A stretch of DNA of 64,000 bases from Mucilaginibacter defluvii (GCF_039543225.1 NZ_BAABJI010000002.1:1612001-1676000); one strand, 5' to 3'. Positions 7,695 through 17,040 are shown, numbered from the stretch's first letter. Notes: generated by a model from the letters alone, not told the origin. A program made the numbers and translations.

Positions 7695-10088
7695 TTAGAA
7701 TGGCAACCCTACACCAAAGTTCAGCTGCATAAAACTGTATCCGTCGCCCAGAATGTTACCATCCGTATCAACACCGGTTTTATTGGCCTCTTTGTAAGCC
7801 CGCTTAAAGTCGCCGGTACGGAACAGTTCGTCGCCATGTTTAAGCAGCACCCATTGGTCTGACCCGCTGAACTGCGGATCCTTAAACTTCAGGCCAATAT
7901 CAAAACGAAATACGAAGAATTGTAAGTCAAAACGCAAACCTGTACCAATGCCAATGGCAGTTGAATTCCAAAGGTTACCTAAACGAAATTCACCATTCGG
8001 ACTCTCTTCCTGCTTTTTCAATCGCCAAACGTTACCAAAATCCATAAAGAAAGCGCCCTTCAACTTTGAGCCAAAGAAGTTGTTTGCCAGCAGATAGCGA
8101 TACTCCGCATTGCCTACAATTTTCACCTCGCCTACCTGGTCAATGTACCGTAACTGGCTGCGCAGCGTATCGGCAATGGCGTTGCTGCCGTAGCTGGCGC
8201 GGTTAAATTGCCCGGGACCTAAAGTACGCGGCAACCACGCTCGTATGTCGTTTGCGCCCCCGGCATAAAAGTTCTTTTCGAATATCAGTTCGTCGCTATT
8301 GCCATAGGGTATACCAACGCCGGGGTTTATACGGAAGATAAACTGCCGCTCGTGCGAAAAGCTACGGTATAAACGCAGGTCAACCTCCGTTTTGGCATAT
8401 TGCGCGTAATTATACCCGAATAAGGTGCGGCGGCCGGTGCTATCGGGCTTGGTGTTAAACACATGGCTTAGCAAACTGAACGCATTTCCACCTACATCGA
8501 GGCTCCCCCTGAAGTATAGAAAATCCGTCAGCCAGTTTAACTTGTTGGCATTAAGCTGATAGGTGTACTGGCTTCCCGAAGTAAGTATGGTACGCCCGAT
8601 AAGATAAATATAGGAAAACCTGTTTTGACTCAGCAACAGCCGGTAAGCAGTTGGATCAATAGTACCGCGTGAAAACTCAATAAATAAAGGCGTAATGGTA
8701 TGGCGCTTGTCGGGCGTTTCAAAGAAATCGTAAGTGATGGAATTCACAAAGCTTTGCCGTTTAACAAGGCCCTTTTGGTAGAATAGCTGATAGTTACTGG
8801 CAAAGGTGGTGTGCGGCACCCCGTACTTGCCTAATATCGGCGCCCTAAAAGGCAATATCAGCCTTGGGTAGCTCAAGCTCAAACCGACTTTGAAATCCTG
8901 ATTCTCGATACTACCCCGCGACGCGGAATTACTACCATTATCAAACAACACGCTCCAGTTTATTTTAAGCTGCAATATAGCGGCCTGCTTAAACATGTTA
9001 CGGTTGGTAAATGTATTACCAATGTTGTAACCATACCGCCCGCTGCTAAACAGAAATTCGCCCTCAATACGGTCGTTCATCCGCTTAAGCGGGATAATGT
9101 CTATCCGGGTATCCAGGCGGTTACTGCTGTCAGCCAACTTGGTATAGGTAGGGTTAGGCACGTTACGAAAAACGTTCAGTTCAGAAAGACGAGCCGTGGT
9201 AAGCTGCTGGCGGTCTATATTATACAGTTCGCCTTTTTTCTGAAAAACGTAATCGGTTACGGTTCGCGGTTTAAAGCGGCCGGAGTAATCAACAAACCTG
9301 AACTGCGTGTCAACCTGTAATGTATCTGCCTGCCCGGTTGTACGCCCGGTACTTCGCGCAATGGTTATCAGCGTGTTATTGATCTTATATATGGGATGTT
9401 CCTTTTTTCCCGCCGGGTTATCAATAATCATTTTAACATCAACAACACTGTTATTATAGGTTGAGTCATAATCGTAGCTGATATATTGGCGGTAAAAATC
9501 ATAATATCCGTTACGTTTCATAACGGTGTATAGCTCGTCACGGTCGTAAGCCAGGCTATCCCTATCAAACCGGCTTCCCGGTTTTACGTGGGCTTTGGCT
9601 TTGTAACCTTCGTATAACGAGCGTACGCGGCTATCGCCAATGCTATCCTTATAATTACGTACATGGAACATCGGCCCCTGTTCGGCAGTAAAAATCAGCT
9701 CTGCTTTTTTCTTTTTAATATGGATGCTATCCTTAACCTTGGCTTTTAGGTAGCCCTTATTCTGCAAAAACTTTTCCATTTGCAGGCGCGAGTACTCAAC
9801 GAGGCTGCTATCCAATATCGCTGGGGGTTCGCCAATATTCTTTTTTCCGTTTTTGCTGAAAAGGTAATAAAATTGCAGGTTAAGCCAGTTATTCGGCTGC
9901 TGTTCTTTATCAACATAATTCAGCGCAAGGTCCTTATAGTCATCATCAACACCCTTTATGGTGATCTTACGCACGAGTGCCTGATCGTCCTTCAGCTTAC
10001 GGGTTAAACTACAGCCCGAAGATATTATGAGCAAAAGAATGGTTAATATTGTAAGGCGATAATTAGCAGGGGGAATGTATGCTTTCAA
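7695..10088 (-). CDS. tamL: Translocation and assembly module lipoprotein TamL (TamA/BamA family)
   Basis: 797 residues, an Omp85-family outer-membrane protein. An N-terminal lipobox (ISSGC, Cys26) makes it the lipoprotein form of TamA found in Bacteroidota. POTRA-like repeats cover roughly 30-330 (for example VRKITIKGVDDD) and the rest forms the 16-strand barrel (~340-797), with barrel segments such as FYAGGANDIRAWLPRTLGPG. It inserts substrates into the outer membrane, normally with TamB, which is not in this window. The only usable start is TTG at 10088, which overlaps the divergent methyltransferase start by 10 bp. Confidence 0.88.
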   Translation of the reverse strand: MKAYIPPANYRLTILTILLLIISSGCSLTRKLKDDQALVRKITIKGVDDDYKDLALNYVDKEQQPNNWLNLQFYYLFSKNGKKNIGEPPAILDSSLVEYSRLQMEKFLQNKGYLKAKVKDSIHIKKKKAELIFTAEQGPMFHVRNYKDSIGDSRVRSLYEGYKAKAHVKPGSRFDRDSLAYDRDELYTVMKRNGYYDFYRQYISYDYDSTYNNSVVDVKMIIDNPAGKKEHPIYKINNTLITIARSTGRTTGQADTLQVDTQFRFVDYSGRFKPRTVTDYVFQKKGELYNIDRQQLTTARLSELNVFRNVPNPTYTKLADSSNRLDTRIDIIPLKRMNDRIEGEFLFSSGRYGYNIGNTFTNRNMFKQAAILQLKINWSVLFDNGSNSASRGSIENQDFKVGLSLSYPRLILPFRAPILGKYGVPHTTFASNYQLFYQKGLVKRQSFVNSITYDFFETPDKRHTITPLFIEFSRGTIDPTAYRLLLSQNRFSYIYLIGRTILTSGSQYTYQLNANKLNWLTDFLYFRGSLDVGGNAFSLLSHVFNTKPDSTGRRTLFGYNYAQYAKTEVDLRLYRSFSHERQFIFRINPGVGIPYGNSDELIFEKNFYAGGANDIRAWLPRTLGPGQFNRASYGSNAIADTLRSQLRYIDQVGEVKIVGNAEYRYLLANNFFGSKLKGAFFMDFGNVWRLKKQEESPNGEFRLGNLWNSTAIGIGTGLRFDLQFFVFRFDIGLKFKDPQFSGSDQWVLLKHGDELFRTGDFKRAYKEANKTGVDTDGNILGDGYSFMQLNFGVGLPF

Positions 10089-10828
10089 AATCTCAGATCA
10101 ATTTATTAAAATCCTTACAACATAAAAAGTTTAGAACCGAGCATGGCTTGTTCCTTGTTGAGGGCCACAAATCGGTTAATGAATTTGCCAATTCGCACTA
10201 TCAGATTGACACGGTTTTTCAAACGTATACATCCGACCCAAAATTGCTGAATTTATCGCAAAAAATAAACATCCAGCAAATATCGCTAAATGACCTTGAA
10301 AAAATCAGCTCGTTAAAAACGCCGCAGGATATTGTCGCGCTGGTAAAAATACCCGATTGGCCCGCACTTAGTAACCAAAGCTTAGGCAAAAAGTTTTCAA
10401 TTGTTTTAGATGGTATACAGGATCCCGGTAACCTGGGCACCATTATACGCACGGCAGATTGGTTTGGCTTCACCGACGTGATCTGCTCGTTAGATACAGC
10501 GGACGCTTATAACCCCAAAGTAGTACAGGCCAGCATGGGCTCATTATCGCGCATTAAAGTACATTACGTTGATATTGAAGCATTTTTAAAGCAAACGCAA
10601 CTACCTATATACGGCGCATTGCTGAACGGCAGCAACATTTACAGCACTCAATTTGGCAACGAAGGGTTGGTGATTATGGGCAACGAGGGTAACGGAATAA
10701 GGCCATCGGTTGAACGATTAATACAAAAAGCGATAACCATCCCAAAGGCCGGGCAGGCTGAATCATTGAACGTTGGCATAGCCACGGCCATATTTTGTTC
10801 AGAAATAAAAAGAAATACATTGAAATAA
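10079..10828 (+). CDS. SpoU/TrmH-type 2'-O-ribose RNA methyltransferase
   Basis: 249 residues. An N-terminal substrate-binding region (LVEGHKSVNEF) precedes the SPOUT knot motifs GTIIRTADWFGF (motif 1), GNEGNGI (motif 2) and IPKAGQAESLNVGIATAI (motif 3). It methylates ribose 2'-OH in rRNA or tRNA using S-adenosylmethionine. RlmB-like versus TrmH-like specificity cannot be set from sequence. The ATG lies inside the 5' end of tamL on the other strand. The tRNA-Cys promoter begins three bases after its stop codon. Confidence 0.88.
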   Translation: MLSKSQINLLKSLQHKKFRTEHGLFLVEGHKSVNEFANSHYQIDTVFQTYTSDPKLLNLSQKINIQQISLNDLEKISSLKTPQDIVALVKIPDWPALSNQSLGKKFSIVLDGIQDPGNLGTIIRTADWFGFTDVICSLDTADAYNPKVVQASMGSLSRIKVHYVDIEAFLKQTQLPIYGALLNGSNIYSTQFGNEGLVIMGNEGNGIRPSVERLIQKAITIPKAGQAESLNVGIATAIFCSEIKRNTLK

Positions 10829-10830
10829 AG

Positions 10831-10862
10831 TTGGTAGTCAATAAAAATATTTGCTACTTTTG
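10831..10862 (+). promoter_or_regulatory. Promoter of tRNA-Cys
   Basis: TTG at 10831-10833, a 21-nt spacer, then a perfect -7 box TACTTTTG at 10855-10862. The mature tRNA starts 16 nt after the box. This is one of the most complete Bacteroidota promoters in the window. Confidence 0.8.
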
Positions 10863-10877
10863 CGTTCCTTAAAAAAT

Positions 10878-10948
10878 GGTCGGGTGGCCGAGTGGCTAGG
10901 CAGAGGTCTGCAAAACCTTTTACAGCGGTTCGAATCCGCTCCCGACCT
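10878..10948 (+). tRNA. tRNA-Cys (anticodon GCA)
   Basis: 71-nt cloverleaf. Acceptor stem GGTCGGG / CCCGACC, anticodon loop CTGCAAA giving GCA, T arm AGCGG-TTCGAAT-CCGCT, and discriminator base T (U73, the identity base for tRNA-Cys). The 3' CCA is not encoded. It is followed 35 nt later by a small basic protein gene on the same strand. Confidence 0.95.
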
Positions 10949-10983
10949 CACAGGATTATTAAAGTATTAAAAAATTAAGTATC

Positions 10984-11154
10984 ATGGGCGTTACTCGTTT
11001 AAAAAGAAAAGATAGAAGAAATAAAACTTTCTCACGTTTGGAAGTTCAATTCCTGAAACTGGCTACTAACCTGCAACCAGGCAGCCGTTCAGCGCAATCA
11101 ACTAAAGATCAGTTAGCTAAAAACAACGAAGTTTTAGCAAGCCTGAGCAAATAA
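10984..11154 (+). CDS. Small basic protein (56 aa), unrecognised
   Basis: ATG at 10984 to TAA at 11152-11154, 56 residues. The N-terminal third is strongly basic (MGVTRLKRKDRRNKTFSR) and the rest is a polar helix-forming sequence rich in Gln, Asn, Ser and Leu. The size and composition suggest a ribosome- or RNA-associated protein, but I cannot name a family. It sits between tRNA-Cys and a strong terminator, so it is likely co-transcribed with the tRNA from the promoter at 10831. Confidence 0.7.
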   Translation: MGVTRLKRKDRRNKTFSRLEVQFLKLATNLQPGSRSAQSTKDQLAKNNEVLASLSK

Positions 11155-11180
11155 GTAAAAGATACCTTATTGAAATAAAG

Positions 11181-11217
11181 AAATCCTGTTGGTTATACCG
11201 ACAGGATTTTTTTGTTG
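11181..11217. terminator. Bidirectional terminator shared by the tRNA/small-protein unit and pyrD
   Basis: Stem AAATCCTGT / ACAGGATTT extended by T-G and GGT/ACC pairs around a TAT loop, then TTTTTTTG on the plus strand and CTTTATTT on the minus strand. The pyrD stop codon (11193-11195) lies inside the loop side of the hairpin. Confidence 0.85.
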
Positions 11218-12230
11218 ATACGCTTGATAAGCCCCGGCCCCTCGTATATAAAGCCGGTATATAACTGCAGCAGCGAAGCGCCGGCATTCAGCTTTTCTAT
11301 AGCGTCATCCGCAGAGTGTATACCTCCTACTCCGATAATCGGAAAAGCGCCGTTTGATTTTTTATGCAGATAAGAGATCACTTCAGTTGAGCGTTTGGTT
11401 AAGGGCTTGCCGCTCAAACCACCGGTTTCACCTTTATATTTTCCTCTCAACCCATCACGACTGATGGTGGTATTGGTAGCGATAACGCCCGCTATTTTAG
11501 TTTCGGTAACTATCTCAACAATATCGTTTAGCTGATCGTCGGTTAAATCAGGTGCTATTTTTAGTAATATTGGTCTGCTGATACTATTTTTATTATTGCG
11601 TTGTTGCAGGGTATTTAATATATGCATCAGCGGCTCCTTCTCTTGCAGCGCACGTAAACCGGGGGTATTGGGCGAGCTTACATTCACCACAAAGTAATCA
11701 ACCACATCAAAAAGCCTGTCGAAGCATTTGATGTAATCGCTTACCGCATCCTCATTAGGGGTAACTTTATTTTTACCGATGTTGCCGCCGATAATAACTC
11801 CCTCCTGCCCCTTTGGTCGGTTTTTGCGGTAGGCGGCCAAACGAGCGGCAACCACATCAACACCCAGGTTATTAAAACCCATACGGTTTATCAGCGCCTC
11901 ATCTGGCGGCAGGCGAAACATGCGCGGCTTAGGGTTACCCGGCTGCGGTAACGGCGTTACCGTACCTACCTCAACAAAGCCAAAACCTAAGTTGGCCATT
12001 TCGGCTATTACTTCCCCATTCTTATCGAACCCCGCCGCAAGGCCTACCGGATTAATGAATTTTAAGCCAAACACTTCTTTTTCCAGGCGCTTATCCTTCA
12101 TATCCCAAGTGGCACGACTAACAGCCGCTCCGCCGGGAAATTTATTGAACCTGCGCAGGTTGCGGGTAACAAAGTAATGTACCTTTTCCGGGTCAAACTG
12201 AAAAAGCAATGGCTTAAGTAAACTATACAT
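11193..12230 (-). CDS. pyrD: Dihydroorotate dehydrogenase, class 2 (quinone-dependent)
   Basis: 345 residues. The amphipathic N-terminus ([20 protein letters not shown]) that docks class 2 enzymes on the inner membrane is present. Catalytic loop [14 protein letters not shown] has Ser as the base, as in class 2, and the FMN phosphate site is [20 protein letters not shown]. It oxidises dihydroorotate to orotate with quinone reduction, in pyrimidine synthesis. A perfect -7 box TACCTTTG ends 4 nt before the ATG, suggesting a leaderless mRNA. Confidence 0.96.
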   Translation of the reverse strand: MYSLLKPLLFQFDPEKVHYFVTRNLRRFNKFPGGAAVSRATWDMKDKRLEKEVFGLKFINPVGLAAGFDKNGEVIAEMANLGFGFVEVGTVTPLPQPGNPKPRMFRLPPDEALINRMGFNNLGVDVVAARLAAYRKNRPKGQEGVIIGGNIGKNKVTPNEDAVSDYIKCFDRLFDVVDYFVVNVSSPNTPGLRALQEKEPLMHILNTLQQRNNKNSISRPILLKIAPDLTDDQLNDIVEIVTETKIAGVIATNTTISRDGLRGKYKGETGGLSGKPLTKRSTEVISYLHKKSNGAFPIIGVGGIHSADDAIEKLNAGASLLQLYTGFIYEGPGLIKRINKKILSV

Positions 12231-12234
12231 GCCG

Positions 12235-12242
12235 CAAAGGTA
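12235..12242 (-). promoter_or_regulatory. -7 box of pyrD
   Basis: TACCTTTG on the minus strand, perfect TAnnTTTG, 4 nt before the pyrD ATG. No upstream TTG at the usual spacing. Confidence 0.6.
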
Positions 12243-12288
12243 TTGTATTATGCTTTAAGCTAAAAGGAAAAGAGAGCATAAACCTAAA

Positions 12289-12392
12289 AGACCAAAGCCG
12301 AAAGCTAATATCTAAAATTAAGCTACGAGTTGTTATGAGGTTTTTTACTACTCAAAAAGCTTTCATCTTTGGTCTTTCAGCTTTCTATTATA
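12289..12392. repeat. Intergenic imperfect inverted repeat between pyrD and the ABC-F gene
   Basis: The phrase AGACCAAAGCCGAAAGCT (from ~12289) reappears inverted as AGCTTTC...CTTTGGTCTTTCAGCTTTCT near 12358-12387. The ~190-bp gap otherwise holds only A/T-rich sequence. No gene is seen. Confidence 0.5.
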
Positions 12393-12409
12393 GACTGCCT
12401 CAAAAATCG

Positions 12410-12417
12410 TATCTTTG
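12410..12417 (+). promoter_or_regulatory. -7 box of the ABC-F gene
   Basis: TATCTTTG, perfect TAnnTTTG, 7 nt before the ATG at 12425. It also argues against the longer in-frame start at 12335. Confidence 0.6.
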
Positions 12418-12424
12418 CGCCCAA

Positions 12425-14335
12425 ATGATCGCGATAAATAATCTTACGTTTGAGATAGGTGCAAGGAAATTGTATGACGAAGCTAACTGGCATATTAAAC
12501 CCGGTGAAAAAATAGGCCTTATTGGCGCTAACGGAACCGGCAAAACCACGCTGCTGCGTATGATAGTGGGTGAGTATAAACCTACATCAGGCACTATATC
12601 AATGGCGAAGGATTTGACGCTGGGTTATCTGAACCAGGATCTGTTGTCGTACGCGTCAGACAAGAATATTCTGCATGTGGCTATGGAGGCTTTTGAACGC
12701 CAAAATCAACTGCATACCGAAATTGAGAATCTGCTCAAAAAGCTGGAAACAGATTACAGCGAAGATCTTTTACATAAACTGAGCGACAAGCAGACTGAAT
12801 TTGAGGCGCTTGATGGCTATAACATTGAATACAAAGCCCACGAAATATTAGCGGGTTTGGGTTTCAGCGAGGCTGATACACACCGCAAGCTCAGCACCTT
12901 TTCAGGTGGATGGCGTATGCGTGTGATGCTGGCTAAAATTCTGTTGCAAGCTCCGGATATTTTGTTACTGGATGAGCCTACCAACCACCTGGACTTACCC
13001 TCTATACAATGGTTAGAGCAATACCTGAAAGATTTTGAAGGCGCTGTGATCATCGTATCGCACGATAGGTGGTTTTTAGATAAAGTAATTAACCGTACCG
13101 TTGAATCGCGCAAAGGTAAGCTTACCGTTTATGCTGGTAACTACTCTTTTTATCTGGAAGAAAAAGCGTTGCGTGAGGAAATTCAGCGTGGCGAATTTAA
13201 AAACCAGCAATCAAAAATACGTCAGGAAGAGCGCCTGATCGAGCGTTTCCGTGCTAAAGCATCCAAAGCTAAAATGGCACAATCACGCATCAAGATGCTT
13301 GATAAAATGGAGCGTGTGGACGATGTGGATGATGATAATCCAACGGTTAACTTCACCTTCCGTTTCTCCAAGCAATCGGGCAGGCACGTGGTAACCCTTG
13401 AGGATATCACTAAAAAATACCCGGCTATCGATATTTTAGATCATGCAGAGGCGGTGATTGAAAAAGGCGACAAAATAGCACTGATTGGTGCTAACGGCCG
13501 TGGTAAGTCAACCCTGCTGCGCATTATTGCCAATGCCGATAAAGATTATACCGGAACGGTAACCACCGGCCATAATGTTACTACTACCTTCTTCGCGCAG
13601 CACCAGTTAGAATCGCTGCACCTGGAGAATGAGATACTGGCCGAGCTGCAATCATTCGCGCCAAAGCATACCGATACAGAACTGCGTACCATTTTAGGCT
13701 CATTCCTGTTTACGGGTGATGATGTATTTAAAAAGATCAAAGTGCTTTCGGGTGGTGAAAAATCGCGCGTGGCTTTGGCCAAAGCGCTTACCGCCGATGC
13801 CAACTTTTTGGTACTGGATGAGCCCACCAACCACCTGGATATACAGTCGGTAAATATATTGATACAGGCCATACAACAGTACGAAGGTACGGTGGTAGTG
13901 GTATCGCACGACAGGTATTTCCTGGATAACGTAGCCAACCGGATCTGGTATATTGAGGATCAAAAGATCAAGATCTATCCTGGCACATATGCCGAGTACG
14001 AGGAATGGAACTCAAAACGCAAGTTTGAAAAGGCACCTACCACCCCTCAACCTAAAAAGGAAGAGAAAAAACCTGAACCGGTTAAACAACAGGGCGACGA
14101 CAAAAACCAGCAGTTAAAAAAGCTGAACCAGGATCTGGGCAAAATGGAAAAGCAAATAGCCGACCTTGAAAGCGAAGTAAAGAAACTGGAGAACCACCTT
14201 GCCGACGATAAAATTTATTCGGACCAAAACCGTTTAAAGCAAACCAACACAGCGTATCAGCAAAAAAAGAATGAACTGAGCACTGTAAAAGAAAAATGGG
14301 AAGCTTTAGCTGAGCAGATATTGGAGTTGGAGTAA
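12425..14335 (+). CDS. ABC-F family ATPase (translation factor type)
   Basis: 636 residues from ATG 12425. The frame stays open upstream to 12335, but that stretch contains the promoter box. There are two ABC cassettes. The first has Walker A GANGTGKTTLLR, signature FSGGWRMR and Walker B LLLDEPTNHLDLPS. The second has GANGRGKSTLLR, LSGGEKSRVALAKAL and LVLDEPTNHLDIQS. A Lys/Glu-rich inter-domain linker and a C-terminal coiled coil (~570-636) are Uup-like. There are no membrane segments. ABC-F proteins bind the ribosomal E site and relieve stalls; some confer antibiotic tolerance, but nothing here shows that. Confidence 0.93.
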   Translation: MIAINNLTFEIGARKLYDEANWHIKPGEKIGLIGANGTGKTTLLRMIVGEYKPTSGTISMAKDLTLGYLNQDLLSYASDKNILHVAMEAFERQNQLHTEIENLLKKLETDYSEDLLHKLSDKQTEFEALDGYNIEYKAHEILAGLGFSEADTHRKLSTFSGGWRMRVMLAKILLQAPDILLLDEPTNHLDLPSIQWLEQYLKDFEGAVIIVSHDRWFLDKVINRTVESRKGKLTVYAGNYSFYLEEKALREEIQRGEFKNQQSKIRQEERLIERFRAKASKAKMAQSRIKMLDKMERVDDVDDDNPTVNFTFRFSKQSGRHVVTLEDITKKYPAIDILDHAEAVIEKGDKIALIGANGRGKSTLLRIIANADKDYTGTVTTGHNVTTTFFAQHQLESLHLENEILAELQSFAPKHTDTELRTILGSFLFTGDDVFKKIKVLSGGEKSRVALAKALTADANFLVLDEPTNHLDIQSVNILIQAIQQYEGTVVVVSHDRYFLDNVANRIWYIEDQKIKIYPGTYAEYEEWNSKRKFEKAPTTPQPKKEEKKPEPVKQQGDDKNQQLKKLNQDLGKMEKQIADLESEVKKLENHLADDKIYSDQNRLKQTNTAYQQKKNELSTVKEKWEALAEQILELE

Positions 14336-14370
14336 AGCTCAAACCCCTCCAAAAAGATTGCCCCTCCAAA

Positions 14371-14395
14371 CCTCCCCAAGGGGAGGCTTTATTTG
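14371..14395 (+). terminator. Terminator after the ABC-F gene
   Basis: Stem CCTCCCC / GGGGAGG with an AA loop, followed by CTTTATTTG. The preceding 30 nt repeat the C/A-rich word CCCCTCC twice, which looks like a dispersed intergenic repeat. Confidence 0.65.
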
Positions 14396-14404
14396 TTTGC
14401 AGTT

Positions 14405-15670
14405 ATGAAAGGATTAGTATTTTTTTTATCTGTTTTTCTTTTTCACTTAACTGCTTATGCTCAACAATATACTGATAGCGTTTATCGCCCTAGTATAAAA
14501 AGCATTGAGCTTTATAACCAGGGCAAGGCGGGTTCATTGCCGGTTATTAACCTTAACTCGGGTGATAAACTTGTGCTTGGTTTTGACGATCTGACCGGCC
14601 AAACCAGTAATTTTTATTATACCCTGGAGCATTGCGATGCGTTATGGAACTCCTCTCGCCTCGCTCCTGCCGAATACCTGCAAAGCTTTACCGAAGATCA
14701 GATTATAAACTATAAATACTCCTCGGGCACCTACCAAAAATATGTGCATTATGAGATCATCTTCCCAAACAATAACGTCATCCCCAAATATGCGGGCAAC
14801 TACATTTTAAAGGTGTATGAGGATGGCGATCAGCAAAAGCTGGTGTTTACCCGCAAATTATATGTGCTCAACTCAAGGGTATCTGTAAGCGCCAATGTGG
14901 TACCATCAAACAATGTACAATACCGGCAAACTAATCAAAAGCTGAATTTCACGGTTGATTACGGTCAGCTACGCATACAAAACCCGGCTACGGATATGCG
15001 GGTGTTAGTGATGCAGAATTACCGCAGCGATGCCAGTGTTTTAAACCGCGAACCTAACACCATCCGCGGTACGCAATTGGTTTACAATAACGTTAACACG
15101 AATGATTTTGCGGGCCGCAACGAGTTCAGGTATTTTGATATGCGCTCGCTTAAAACCGGCGCACATGGCATAAACCGCATTTATCAGGACACCGGCTTTT
15201 CAGTTCAATTAAATACTGATGCTAACCGCAACGGACAGCCTTACGAGTTTCAGTTTGACAACAACGGCAACTTTTTTATTCTGAACCAGGACGGTACCGA
15301 CCCTCGGGTTGATGCGGATTATGCCCGTGTATATTTTAGTCTCGATGCGCGTAGAAGCGCTGCAGAAGGCACCCCTTATGTAATTGGCCGCTTTAACAAT
15401 TTTAAGCCTGATGCTAACAGCACATTAAAGTTTGACGCAGCCAGTGGCCGGTTCACCACCATGTTGCTTTTAAAACAAGGCGTATATGATTATGATTATG
15501 TCTGGATGGATAACGCCACTAAAAAAGCGGATGATACCGTTATTGAGGGCAGCCATTTTGAAACGGGGAACGACTATCAGCTGTTTATTTATTACCGCCC
15601 GCCCGGTGCCCGCTGGGAAGAGCTGGCCGGCCTACAGCAAATAAGCACAACCAAAAACCAAAACCGGTAG
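14405..15670 (+). CDS. Type IX secretion system plug-domain protein (DUF5103)
   Basis: 421 residues from ATG 14405. A signal peptide (VFFLSVFLFHLTAYAQ) is followed by the DUF5103 beta-sandwich architecture: early YRPSIKSIELYNQGKAGSLP, central YFDMRSLKTGAHGI and the C-terminal DYDYVWMDNATKKADD. In Bacteroidota this family is annotated as the plug of the type IX secretion translocon and is exported to the periplasm or outer membrane. No other T9SS gene is in the window. The start at 14393 would add four residues and is less likely. Confidence 0.85.
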   Translation: MKGLVFFLSVFLFHLTAYAQQYTDSVYRPSIKSIELYNQGKAGSLPVINLNSGDKLVLGFDDLTGQTSNFYYTLEHCDALWNSSRLAPAEYLQSFTEDQIINYKYSSGTYQKYVHYEIIFPNNNVIPKYAGNYILKVYEDGDQQKLVFTRKLYVLNSRVSVSANVVPSNNVQYRQTNQKLNFTVDYGQLRIQNPATDMRVLVMQNYRSDASVLNREPNTIRGTQLVYNNVNTNDFAGRNEFRYFDMRSLKTGAHGINRIYQDTGFSVQLNTDANRNGQPYEFQFDNNGNFFILNQDGTDPRVDADYARVYFSLDARRSAAEGTPYVIGRFNNFKPDANSTLKFDAASGRFTTMLLLKQGVYDYDYVWMDNATKKADDTVIEGSHFETGNDYQLFIYYRPPGARWEELAGLQQISTTKNQNR

Positions 15671-15684
15671 CTTGCGTTAATTGC

Positions 15685-15692
15685 TATATTTG
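15685..15692 (+). promoter_or_regulatory. -7 box of the thioesterase gene
   Basis: TATATTTG, perfect TAnnTTTG, 22 nt before ATG 15715. Confidence 0.55.
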
Positions 15693-15714
15693 CAGCAACA
15701 TCGCCCAATTGTAT

Positions 15715-16242
15715 ATGACTTTAAAGACTCCGCAAGACTCGCTGACCATAATGAATGAGTTGGTATTACCCAATGATACCAATTACCTGCACAACCTTAT
15801 GGGGGGCCGCCTGCTGCATTGGATGGACATTGCCGCCGCCATATCGGCACAAAAGCATTGCAATCGTATTGTGGTTACCGCATCGGTTGATAATGTATCT
15901 TTTCAGCAACCGGTTAAGCTGGGCGACGTAATTAATATTGAGGCCAAGGTTACCCGCGCGTTCACCACCTCAATGGAAGTTAAGCTGGATGTTTGGGCGC
16001 AAAACATGCCATCTGGAACTAATATAAAATGCAACGAGGCCTATTATACTTTTGTGGCGCTAGATGAAAATAGCCGCACCATAGCCGTACCCGAAATTGA
16101 ACCGCAAACCGAAAAGGAGATAGAACTTTACAACGGCGCGCTTCGCCGCAGGCAGCTACGCCTAATACTTGCAGGCCGTATGCACCCGGATGATGCTACG
16201 GAACTTAAAGCACTTTTCACCGCCGCCAAAAAGGATGTCTAA
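15715..16242 (+). CDS. Acyl-CoA thioesterase (hotdog fold, YciA/BFIT-like)
   Basis: 175 residues from ATG 15715; a TTG two codons earlier is possible. Hotdog core with the family motif NDTNYLHNLMGGRLLHWMD, where the Asn/Asp region and HWMD carry the catalytic and CoA-binding residues. SVDNVSFQQPVKLGD follows. It hydrolyses acyl-CoA to free acid and CoA in the cytosol. Its 3' end meets the convergent DUF3050 gene with a 2-bp gap. Confidence 0.9.
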   Translation: MTLKTPQDSLTIMNELVLPNDTNYLHNLMGGRLLHWMDIAAAISAQKHCNRIVVTASVDNVSFQQPVKLGDVINIEAKVTRAFTTSMEVKLDVWAQNMPSGTNIKCNEAYYTFVALDENSRTIAVPEIEPQTEKEIELYNGALRRRQLRLILAGRMHPDDATELKALFTAAKKDV

Positions 16243-16244
16243 AA

Positions 16245-17036
16245 TTACGCTTCCTGCCTGAGGGCATTGATTTCAGCAAGTATACCATCCCATAGATCAA
16301 TACGTGCCTGTAAGGCTTGCTTAACCGCTTCGGTGGCTGAATTCCATTTCTCATCGTCATCACCGCAAAGCTCGGCAGTCATTTCATAAGCAAGGTGCGA
16401 GTGATGATCGCCATCGACCTCAATATGGCGCTCAAGGTAATAAACAAAGGTGTCTATCTTGCCCGGCGCGCTATCGCTTATGCCCTTCACCATACTGATG
16501 AACATACCCGGAATCAAGTCCTCACGGCCAAAAGTAAACACGGCGGCTATTAAATGCTCCTGATCGGTAGCGATAACATCAAAAGTATGCCTTACAAATT
16601 TGGCGGCTGCTGCTGGTATATTATCGGCATTCAAGGCATTGTTTACACTGTTGCCTTGTGCTAACTGCTGCAATAGTTCATTAACCGGTTGTACGTTGTA
16701 ACCGGCCTGTTCCATCGCCTGTACATATAGCTCAAAATGACTGATACGGTTGCCGTGCTGGTCAACATCACTTTCCTCACCGGTAACAATTTCGTTAATC
16801 AGGTAACGGGTATTGGCACTGGCGACCGGTACCCAAGGCACATTGGTACAGGTTAATTTTTGCTGTAACGCTTTTAAAAGCGACATAAAATCCCAAACGG
16901 CAAAAACATGATGCTCCATAAAAACCTGCAGATCATCAGCGCTTTGCGTTTGTTTATATAATGCATGATTGATTAACTGCGCGCGTAAAGGCGTTATCTC
17001 CTGCTTCAACTGTTCAATCCGTTCCGTGTACATCAT
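16245..17036 (-). CDS. DUF3050 protein (haem-oxygenase-like fold)
   Basis: 263 residues, matching the DUF3050 family in length and in [34 protein letters not shown] and [20 protein letters not shown]. The His/Glu-rich helices suggest a di-metal, haem-oxygenase-like helical bundle. No activity is established to my knowledge. Two consecutive ATGs open the frame. A perfect -7 box ends 4 nt before the first, so the mRNA may be leaderless. Confidence 0.85.
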   Translation of the reverse strand: MMYTERIEQLKQEITPLRAQLINHALYKQTQSADDLQVFMEHHVFAVWDFMSLLKALQQKLTCTNVPWVPVASANTRYLINEIVTGEESDVDQHGNRISHFELYVQAMEQAGYNVQPVNELLQQLAQGNSVNNALNADNIPAAAAKFVRHTFDVIATDQEHLIAAVFTFGREDLIPGMFISMVKGISDSAPGKIDTFVYYLERHIEVDGDHHSHLAYEMTAELCGDDDEKWNSATEAVKQALQARIDLWDGILAEINALRQEA

Positions 17037-17040
17037 CGGG

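Noticed and set aside
12335..12424. A longer ABC-F protein starting at 12335
   Set aside because: The extra 30 residues are encoded by the intergenic inverted repeat and the promoter box TATCTTTG; the protein family starts at the ATG at 12425.
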